A DNA stretch of 64,000 nucleotides from Nymphaea colorata. Its lineage: Eukaryota; Streptophyta; Magnoliopsida; Nymphaeales; Nymphaeaceae. Location: contig NC_045143.1 in assembly GCF_008831285.2 (NCBI RefSeq), positions 8,813,503 to 8,877,502 of the forward strand, in the 5' to 3' direction. Shown here piece by piece: positions 25,601-36,386 of the stretch (within the stretch, counting starts at the first letter, position 1; each line of letters starts with the position of its first letter). The notes below the pieces were generated by a model. The model searched no databases. It was not told the DNA's origin and saw nothing but the letters and a program-made list of their open reading frames with translations. Made by a program: the position numbers and the translations under genes.

Positions 25601-28600
25601 AACTTATTTTGATTAGTCTACTCATTTTTTACTTAAAATTTGAAATTTATGATTATATATAACTTAAGAGATATCTTCTAGAGAAATTTGATATTTAACC
25701 CTTAAAGTCATGTAAACTTCACCTAAGTTTTGATGTCATCCAAATCTTATGTTTAGATTATTAAACTGCATTGACTATTGTGTTTTTGTGTGTTTTCATT
25801 TTATTCAATTACTGTTCCACATTTTTTTACCTCACACAGTCCTCTTTGACAATCCACTTTTGTTAGCTATCGGGTCCTATAGGTTTCAGGTCGGGTCCAC
25901 GGGACTGACCCGGTAACAACTATAAAGGGAGTCGGCTGCTGTAATTAGGGACCACCACATCCATTGGAAAGCCATTCCTCTGGGAGGAAGGAACCTTAAT
26001 CAGGGATTAAGGTTTGAGTGGGTGAGTTTGGGAGTTTACCAGTGTATTGTTAGCCGGAGGCTAACAATTGGTATCACAGCCAGAAAATGGGCAGAACCTA
26101 GAGATGCACCAGAGTTTTTAGAGGAGTACGACGATGCTGAAGGTAAAACTGACAATAAGAAGAAGAAGCAGGTGGATGAGTTCATAAAAAATGTTGGTGA
26201 AGATGTGGGCATCGTCCCACTCTCATCTCTGGCCAAGGATGTCATGTTCTAGAAGGCTCAACACCACGCGCGTGGAACCAACACATCGCTAGCGCCTAGT
26301 AGCTGAGGTGGTAGTTCCACTCGCTGGACACCCAAAGATGGCTCCTATTTGGAAAAAAAGAGATGTCAGGAAAATGACTGTATGGATTGGGACAAGAGGA
26401 CATTGAGGCAGCTGGAAAAACCCCCTTGGGATCAAACCATGGCAGCCATTATAGAGCTGGATTTCGTGGTGAAGTCCTTAGAACTGGATTGGTTGTTAGC
26501 AATGGGAGATTTTGGGAATCACATTTACCGCCGTACCGGTACTGTTCGCCACCCCCAAACCAGCATGCATTGTTGACAGCAATGTTGTAGAACGCGTATC
26601 GTAAGGCGTATCGGTCAGACTTTAAGATACGCCGTATCGTAAATTTTTTAAAAATAATAACAGTAATTCGGAAAAAAAAAATCGGAAAATTCATAAAAAA
26701 ATCAGAAAAAATTAAAAACAATAAATTCTTCATAGAAAACATGTTTTAGATAATAATAGACTTATTATTGCTAAATGCTATAAACTTACACGTTCACGGT
26801 TCATCATTCATACTTCATAGACATCAAAATTCATAACAATATCATTCAATTTCAATCAACAAAGCATAAGTCATAAAGTGATAAAACATTCAAGTGTTCA
26901 ACAACCATAGATTCATAACTCTTAAGTGGTTCGATACATATAATGATTCATCATTCATCATCTTCTTCTTCATCATCTTCATCGTCAAGAATTGGAAGAT
27001 CTTCACCAACATATTCAGCACCAGCAGTAGCACTAGCAGACTCTCCTTCATCAACAAAGCCTTCTGTTGCTTCAGCTTCAAGGTTGAAGCATTCAAGATC
27101 TTCATCATCAAATATTGTAGCCGGTTCTTCCTCAATCCATGGCTCCAGATCATCAAAGTTTTCCAAGCTGATAGGATTGAACTGAGATGTGTGCTTCCTT
27201 GCTGATGTTTTTTGTAATTCTCTACGTCACATAAGAGAAAACTTGTTAATATATAATTTCATATAAATATATTGTACAAAAAATGTAAACATTAAGCTAT
27301 ATTACCTTTGTTTCAACCTCATATTATATCGAACAAAGACAAGGTCATTCAACCTTTTATGTTCGAGCCTATTCATTTTTTTGCTATGGATATGTTGGAA
27401 CACACTCCAGTTTCTTTCGCATCCACTAGCACTGCATGTCTGGCTGAGGACTTTGATTGCAAAACGTGTTAGGTTTGGACAATCAAACCCATAACCTATT
27501 CCACCACAAATCTAGACAAAAATATAACGTTATGACAAATCAATGTGAAAGTTTTAAAAGAATCAAATGTAACAAATGCAAAGTAAATTAAACATTTCTA
27601 TGTATTTACCTGGACACATGGTTGTCCTGGCTCGAACGGCGACAGGTTGTCCCATGCCCTGATAACAAGTATCATATAGATCTAACTCATTGTTGACGGC
27701 ATCTTGTTTTCTAAAATCTGCCACTAACACGTTAATACAATCCAACAAACCACTTAAGACTTTTTTGTCCTTCTTAAATGTATGAGAAAATCTAATTGTA
27801 TGATTTAGATAGTAAGCTGCTGCATGAAGTGGTTGATGAAGCTGTCCAGTCCACCTTTTATCTATCATCATCCATATGGGCATATATAACTTTTTCTTTC
27901 CTTTTAAGTTGTCTCGAATTGCCTCTTTTGTTTTATCTATGGCCCCATATAAGTACCCTATGGAAGACCTATCTTCGCTGTCAACTAACCTGAGGACTTT
28001 CACTAATGGAACACAAACTTTCAATAGCTTCACACATGATTCCCAAAATTCGTTATTAAATATGATATCCACAACTAAATAAACATTTCTTTTATGAGCA
28101 TGTAGATATGCAGCCCATTCTTCACTAGCAAACATCTGCCTCAAAGGAATTCTTTGTTTTACCTGCAAAGTCAATACATTTGTGGCAAATCTAGTTTGTG
28201 CAGGTCATATCAATTAAACTCCTTTTGTAAACTTTCTCATCAAACTCAATACATATGCATGATTATAGATAAATCTTGTTACCTCTTGACATTGGTCAAT
28301 GGTTGATTTCATATCATGCATCTCATTAAGATCTTGAAGCATAAGATTAACACAATGAGTGGCAAATGAACTCCAAAAGAATGTTCCATACTTTTGAAAT
28401 AACAAATCTCCTGCAGCTCTATAATTTGCAGCATTATTTGTAATAAACTGTACAATGTTTGTAGGTCCAACTTCTTGTACGACAGTATCAAAAACATTGA
28501 ACAAAATCTCAGCAGTCTTAGAAACATCAGACAAGTCAAGAGATTTCAAGAACATTGTACATTTAGGGCAATAAATAAGAAAATTTACAAGTGTTCTTGA

Positions 28601-31600
28601 CCTTGTATCAGTCCATCCATCTGACATAATGGAGCAACTTGTTTCCTTCCAAGATAATTTCAATTGATCGCAATGTTCAGACACTTCTTTCACTGTATCT
28701 TGAAGAATTTTACATCTCAACTGATGATATGATGGCATTTTGAGTCTGGGGCCTATAGAAGCAATTGCATCTGCCATGGCTTGGAATTGAAAAGAATTAG
28801 CTGCATTAAATGGAATACATGCATCATAAAACCATTTCCCTACCATCTTTTGTGCTTGATATATAGCATATCTTTAGATGTCATAGCAGCACGAATCTGC
28901 GACTGACCACCTGGGCTAGTGTATGAAGGGAAAAAACTCTTAATAGAACCAACACTAGACCTACCAGTAGGAACTCTACCACTAAGTGGTCGCATACCAC
29001 GCCTGGCCCTATTTGTTGTACCTCTTCTCTTCCTTCCCGTTACACCAGATCAACCTCCTTCATACATGATCCCTTTTCCTCTACGATCTCTACCTCTTGA
29101 GGTCTCCAAATCTGTTCTTAGACTGCTATCATCTTCATCATCACATTCATAAGCTTCTTCCTCTTCTTCTTCATCTTCCAAAGGCTCATTATAGCCTACA
29201 TCTGCTTCTTCAATTTCTTTCTATATCCTCTTTTGATGTAAAGCATGAAGCATATCTACACATTGTTGACGCACATATGGAGGCAAAGGTTTATTTGGTC
29301 CTCCAACACAAGAAGACGCATCTTTGGAGGTCCCTGCCAAATGCTGTTTCATTCTACTAATCTCTCCTGAAAATGTATTCCCATAGAACTTAGAAGCTAC
29401 ATTTGAGTTTCAAGCGGTTATTCTCCTTCCCTTTCGCACTATTGCCATGTGGGATACATATCTTCAAAAAAAAAAACGAAATCTTATGGTAAACTTAATG
29501 AAAAACACTCAAAATCTTTCAATCTACGATTATACAGTAAAAAATTATGAATACATGGTAAAAACATGAGATTTCATACCTTACGAAGAAGAAATGAAGA
29601 AAACCCCTTACCTCCCAATGAAAATTAACCACCCATGCACAAATTGACCCCTTAATCTTCGATTTCACGGTGAAAATCAACTTTTGAGAAATGAAGAACG
29701 GAGGTTTTTTTTCAAAAAGAAACTGAATAAGTAGGTCTCGGTCGGATTTCCGCGAAATCAGCCCGTACCGTACGATACGGGGTGTATCGCCCCATATCGT
29801 ACGATACGGGACCTGTATCGCACGATAAGTGCGATACAGGAACGATACACCCCCTATTTACGATATGGGGGGTGTATCGTACCGTTTTTTAAAACGATAT
29901 GGGGTCGTATCGTACGATACGTACAACACTGGCCAGGATCAAGTTCGACTTGTCTCGCCAGGACTTTGTGCCACATGTTGAGTGCACTACTTGGCTCTAC
30001 CCTCCCTAGATGACACTCGAATTATACAAACTTCTTGAAGACCCAAGAACTATTGTCTATGAAACTGCGTACAGTCATGCAAAGCAAGAAACACTAAGGG
30101 AGAACTTGCCAAGCCAAGCAACCAAAACATATACGGTGGGCACATTGGTCTCATTGAAAGCACAGAAATGCAGCACAACACTAGCAGGGAGGACTACCCT
30201 CATTTGTCGATGGTTCCTTCTCAAACGCTCGCACCTTGAGGACAAAGCGTTGTTCAAAGGGGGGAGTGTTGTTAGCTACCAGGTCCTACGTTTCGAGCAA
30301 ATGCAGCACAACACTAGCAGGGAGGACTACCCTCATTTGCCGATGGTTCCTTCTCAAACGTTCGCACCTTGAGGACAAGGTGTTGTTCAAAGGGGGGAGT
30401 GTTGTTAGCTACCAGGTCCTAGGTTTTGGGCCGGGTCCATGGGACTGACCTAGCAACAACTATAAAGAGAGTTGGCTGTTGAAATTAGGGATCACCACGT
30501 CAATTGGAAGGTCATTCCTCTGGGAGAAAGGAACCTTAATCAGGAATTAGGGTTTGAGTAGGTGAGTTTGGAGTTTACCAGTGTGTTGTATCTTCTTGTA
30601 TCCAATCTTGTTAGCCGGAGGCTAACAACTTTCTACACTCACCTAGTGCTTTAGTGTACATAAAAACGGTACGGGGTCGTATCGTACGATACGTACAACA
30701 CTGGCCAGGATCAAGTTCGACTTGTCTCGCCAGGACTTTGTGCCACATGTTGAGTGCACTACTTGGCTCTACCCTCCCTAGATGACACTCGAATTATACA
30801 AACTTCTTGAAGACCCAAGAACTATTGTCTATGAAACTGCGTACAGTCATGCAAAGCAAGAAACACTAAGGGAGAACTTGCCAAGCCAAGCAACCAAAAC
30901 ATATACGGTGGGCACATTGGTCTCATTGAAAGCACAGAAATGCAGCACAACACTAGCAGGGAGGACTACCCTCATTTGTCGATGGTTCCTTCTCAAACGC
31001 TCGCACCTTGAGGACAAAGCGTTGTTCAAAGGGGGGAGTGTTGTTAGCTACCAGGTCCTACGTTTCGAGCAAATGCAGCACAACACTAGCAGGGAGGACT
31101 ACCCTCATTTGCCGATGGTTCCTTCTCAAACGTTCGCACCTTGAGGACAAGGTGTTGTTCAAAGGGGGGAGTGTTGTTAGCTACCAGGTCCTAGGTTTTG
31201 GGCCGGGTCCATGGGACTGACCTAGCAACAACTATAAAGAGAGTTGGCTGTTGAAATTAGGGATCACCACGTCAATTGGAAGGTCATTCCTCTGGGAGAA
31301 AGGAACCTTAATCAGGAATTAGGGTTTGAGTAGGTGAGTTTGGAGTTTACCAGTGTGTTGTATCTTCTTGTATCCAATCTTGTTAGCCGGAGGCTAACAA
31401 CTTTCTACACTCACCTAGTGCTTTAGTGTACATAGCTCTTTGCAATGCAAATGAAGGAAAACTTTTAAATGATTCACAATGACTGCCAATAAAAGAGGTA
31501 CCAACTTACATATCTGCAGAAAATATGGGCTTCCTAAGATAATTGAAAGAATGTTTAGAAAGCTTGAAATCTTTTGGCACACCCATCAGCCACCTGCATA

Positions 31601-34600
31601 TATCATCAGATGAAGTAAGTCAGAGGAAAACATTTAGGGTGGAAAAATAGATGTAAAAACTGACTATAACATTTTCTCATTTATAATGCATCCCTTGCCT
31701 AAAGTTTTAGAGAACATCTAAACACATTCATATCTTATCCGCACCAATAAGAGTTATGAACGGATAACTGAAATTCTATTACGAGCATAATCATTTCCAA
31801 ACCCACCAGCCACCCAAGGCACTTAGTAAGAGGGGAAAAAAGAAAGAGGAAAACAAGAAAGAACTAAGGTCTTTCATATTTTTCTTAACAATTTCTAAAA
31901 TAAATTATAGTAGTGTGCAAAATGCAGGTTGCAGGTACAGGTGTAGGTGCACTACTGCAGGTGCCAATGCAGCAACTATTAAAGAAACTTGGGTGCAGGT
32001 AGGCAAAGGGTATGGTATATGTGTGTGTAAAAGAAGCATATGTACATGTATAAAAAAATAACATGTAACTGAATTAAAACACAGAGTATATATGAGTTAA
32101 ACAAATTTTCGCCCATAGTGCATGTTCAACATGCACCCCAACATTTGTTTGATTCACGCATTGTCCTATACTCACATATTACAACAAGGTGTAGTCCGCC
32201 AATTTGAAAGGTCTAACTTCACATTATTAACAATGCCCTCAAAGCACACGCAAAGCATAGGGCTGTGCTCATGATGTTGACGGATGATTCAAGACTCATG
32301 ATTTACTTTAACAGAATTCTTTTGATCCGCAAGAAGGGAGTTCAAAGGATGGCTATTGGTAGTTAGAAATCAATCTTTCTTAGATTGCCTCATCAGAATT
32401 GAAGGTTCTTTTGCAACACCATACACAGTAATCCCCTTATGAACCCCCGGATCTGCAAAGCATCTCGGAGTTTTCCCTTTCTGTCAGAGATCCTTTCCAG
32501 CGGATCCGTGCTTTCTCTTTAATCCTCATCCCTAGCCCCGCTTTCTCTTTAATCCTCATCCCTAGCCCCACAGATTATCCACCACCAGAACTTGATCTCC
32601 ACTACTGCTTCCCTAGTTGGCATGTTCCACGACCCTTAGGTGTCAACGTGCATATCTACTTGTACTGCATCCTGTACACCTACATTCCTTTTTTTTCTTC
32701 AAAAAAAAAAAAAGGATTCAAAGAAAGGGCTCTTGAGCAAATAGAGGGGCTCATAAGGAAAATGGAAATTATGGTTTCCTTTCCTTTCAAGGAAGGATGG
32801 AGGTGGTTTGGACTCCATAGTTACAGAAAACATGTTCTTTTCGAAAAAAAAAGCGAAAAAAATGCGATAAATTAACTGGCCGATTAAACTTAAAAAAGAC
32901 ACATTTTTTTGAAAAAAACATTAAAAACGAAAAAATGCGTTTTTTCCCTGCTTTTTAAAGTTATTTTTCAGTTTTTTTATCTTTTTTAATGTCAAATAGT
33001 TTTTTTTTCATTTTCTATTTTTTATTTGTTGCAAATCTACTCTTTTGATATTTGTGTTATTAGTTTCTCACTTATTTTATTTTTTCTCCATTTTTAGTTT
33101 TTTAAAATTTTTGAAAATTTACTGTATTTTTCCTTTTTTTTTTCAAGCTCGCCATAGTATACCCGAGAAAAACATCATTGTTTAAAACTCCGAGACGTTA
33201 CTTGTGACTATGGACTTTGGAGCACGCCTCTCCAGAAGAAAGGTTAAGAAGAAAGAGAGAAAAGGCTGAAAACCACGTCTCAATTTGGACTATCGATTAA
33301 TAATAAGGGATGCCCTAAAAAGAATGTTTCAATAATGCCCTTGCTCATATAGGCAGGTATCTATGAATACTGCAAAGAGATGTACACTTATTATAAATAA
33401 TAGAATCGGATTCACATCTAACCCAGATCCGAATATTACCATAATATAACACATCCCCTAATGTTCATCCTCAAGTTCCACATGGCCTTGAACCATGGAC
33501 AACTTGCTGTTTAGAAACCAAAACCTGTTCTCTGTGAGACCCTTAGAAAATAAATCAGCAATTTGATCATTTGACCGGACAAACAAGGTTCAATCTCCTT
33601 GCCTTCAATCTTTTGCCTAATGACATGCTGATAATTTCAATATGTTTTAGTTTCCTGTGCTAAACAGGATTAAGAGAAATATGAATAACACTTTGATTAA
33701 CACAAAGCAGGAGACGTTTAACCACTAATTCCTGTGAATCAAATAACAAATGTTTAATCCAAGCCACTTCTGCAGCAGCAATAGCCATCACCCTGTATTT
33801 TGCTTTTCTACTTTATCTACCAACAGCTCTTTCCTTTCCATTACATTAGGTACAAGATTAGGGTCACTACGAACACAATATCCTTACTTCTGATCATCTG
33901 GATTCCTGGCGCAGTTTGCATCTGTATGAACCATCACCCTATGAAAGGGTCGTAAAGAAAATACTCTAGCATACATATCTAAGTTATCTCTTTACTGCAT
34001 CCATATGACCTATCTTCGGAGAATGCACAGATTGAAAACTTGGTTAAAGGCATATGTCATGTCCAGACAAGTAAAGGCAAGATATCATAGCATCCATACA
34101 CTGCTATAAAACCTCGTCGGATCATGAAAAATATCTCCATCCTGCTCAATATTTTCTCTTTTAAGAAAAACAAGTGACAGGTAAGCTGTGTGTATATATA
34201 TGTATAGACTAACTTGATCCTAATAAGTCCAGTCCTAACAACTTGAACAAATTTCTCTATCTCTCTCCACTTCTGATGCCACTGTTGAGCATTGAAAAAA
34301 CCAACAGAAGAGGGATTTGTCAAGGCATACCTAATAGTGAGTTTCGGGAGATAGACACTCTCTATACATAAAGTGAGCTCCAAACACTGTGCCTATTGCC
34401 ATCTGAACCATCTGTGAAACCCAGGGCCTACTCTTCTTTGAACAAAGGCAGTTAAACCCACAGGTAGCTCTCTCTCTCTCTCTCTCTCTCTCTCCCCCCC
34501 CTCATATGTGTGTTTGTCTGTGTGTGTGTGTGTGTGCATGTTGCAAAAGCGATTGTCTGATTGCCTCAGATCATTTTATTTTTCCGGAACCATGCCTTTC

Positions 34601-36302
34601 AAAAATGAGTGGTCAATGTTTCATATCTAACATTGCACAAATTGTCACCAGATTATATAAGAAAACAGACAGTAACCAGTATCACAGAAAAAAAAAAAAA
34701 AGTGACGAAGTCACGAATAGTGCATAAAAGAAAGTCATAAGGATACAGCTCCATGCACACAATAATGCAGTTCAATTGCACAAAGCCTTCAACATTGACA
34801 CTTTGTAACGGGAAAATGATATACCGTGGTTGCTTGAATGGGTCAAGTGAAAGTAATGCAGGGTTAAACTCTGTCCTTACATATTAAGGAAGCAGACAGA
34901 CAGGAAAAAGCACTTATGAAGCTTTATTACTGATTAATATGGAGTATTGGCAAAGATAAGCATTTTGCCTTCTGCACAAAAACATTTAGAAAAGCAAATA
35001 TAATTGTATTATGAAAAGCAAGCAAAAAACTGGCTTCTGTGACAAAAAGATCCAAAGCAAAAGAAAGTTTGGTGAAACATATGTACCCCACACACACACA
35101 TATGCAGATACAAATAGATGTAGAATACGAACCTCTTTTTCGTTAGTTGGAGCTTCTTTTCACGTCTAATGGATGATAAGACTGATAAAGCATCTTCCTT
35201 CACATGAACCAATGCCAAGCTGAGTAAATAGGAAGACAAAAAATCAGAAATTATTGTTGCTACAGGCCCCCAAAAATCATGCATTTGCCCCCATAAACCA
35301 GAACCCCACCAAATCTGAAATCCAGTGAAAGACAGAACTTTCATCTACATGCTTCTCTGATTGATAAAGAGATGTGACACTCAAGCATTCATTCAATTTT
35401 ATATGATATCGATTGTTTCGAAGTTTCAAACAGATAAGCATTCCAACAAAGATGTTTCCACATATTCCACTATCATAAGCCAGAGTTACAGCAGAATGTG
35501 CTTACATAAGAACCATAGCTGGTTTTATACCCTCTTACCCAGCACAAATAATCCACACAAACAAAGGTTCAAACTTCAACCCAACTTGGGTCCAGCCGTG
35601 GCTATTATCAAGCTTGAGTTCAGATAGGGAAACACGAAGCAACAACGGTGATATAGATAAGCACATGTTACATGGACTCAAGCTTACATGAGCTTGCTTG
35701 TTGTTGGTTGCCACCATTAATTATTTTTGTCCTTTCTTGAACCAATTAGGATCTCTATGTAAAATCTAGGCCTTTTTAAGGCACACCAACTTGTGTTCTT
35801 TATTATGTAAAGAATAAGTGTGTTGATTTGTGTACCTAAATGCATGAACACATGTATATATGGTGCACACACTTTACATGTCCATATGTGTTGCACATAT
35901 CAACAAACAGGGAGCACTCACCAAAGAAGGTTCAGCCACATTCGAATTTTGTTGCTTCTCAATATATCTATTATTTGTTTTGAATTTTAAAAAAAAAATA
36001 TCAAGAAAATATCCTACACTGATAAAAATGAACTTCTATTAGAAGAAAAGGATAGAAAGAGAAAGAAAGGGCACCTAGGAGAATAACATATTGTTTTCGT
36101 AACCTTAGTTCTCAGAAACTCCATTCTAAAATGTTATCCTGAAAATATTGTTGATTCACAAATTGTTTTACCATGTAAAAATAAAGTACGTCTCAGTTAG
36201 TTCATTAACTAAAACTTGAACAAGAATGCAGACCTTTTCCAAAATCCTCTCAAAATTTTCTAAGTTCTAAATTGGGATAGAAGTGACAAACTTATCTAAA
36301 TG

Positions 36303-36386
<84 letters not shown>

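Larger units (their letters stand above)
26580..29931 (-). mobile_element. hAT element nested in the LTR element
   Basis: The ends are CAATGTTGTAGAACGCGTAT on the left and, inverted, CAGTGTTGTACG on the right, a short imperfect terminal repeat. Subterminal regions are crowded with GTATCG/CGATAC words in both orientations. The element carries a decayed hAT transposase on the minus strand. The 8-bp flanks are GTTGACAG and GCCAGGAT and do not match, so either the target duplication decayed or one border has been altered. Confidence 0.8.
25861..30627 (+). mobile_element. Old short-LTR retroelement, with nested hAT
   Basis: 5' LTR 25861-26066 and 3' LTR 30403-30627 both run TGTTAGCT to GGCTAACA. 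The primer-binding site TGGTATCACAGCC starts at 26069, resembling the tRNA-Met type. A polypurine tract AAAGGGGGGAG precedes the 3' LTR. The host flanks are ACTTT on both sides (25856-25860 and 30628-30632), a 5-bp target duplication. The LTRs differ at roughly a tenth of positions, and the 3' copy has about 22 extra bases, so the insertion is old. The interior is only about 1.4 kb once the hAT is removed and has no recognisable gag-pol, so it is non-autonomous or decayed. It lies opposite to the host gene, in its 10.7 kb intron. Confidence 0.85.
29889..31432 (+). repeat. 772-bp tandem duplication
   Basis: Copy 1 is 29889-30660 and copy 2 is 30661-31432. Apart from two or three changes in the first dozen bases they appear identical, including the ends of the hAT element, the retroelement 3' interior, the whole 3' LTR, the ACTTT flank and about 30 bp of host DNA. 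The duplication must be recent compared with the LTRs. Confidence 0.95.

Noticed and set aside
30010-31144. Two identical 120-codon frames as duplicated genes
   Set aside because: They run through the retroelement interior, its purine tract and LTR start, and are copies by tandem duplication.
31510-35314. PIG-Q/GPI1 identity from WLMGVP and IQIWW-like words
   Set aside because: The order of the two words is the reverse of that in PIG-Q and the rest of the gene has no resemblance.
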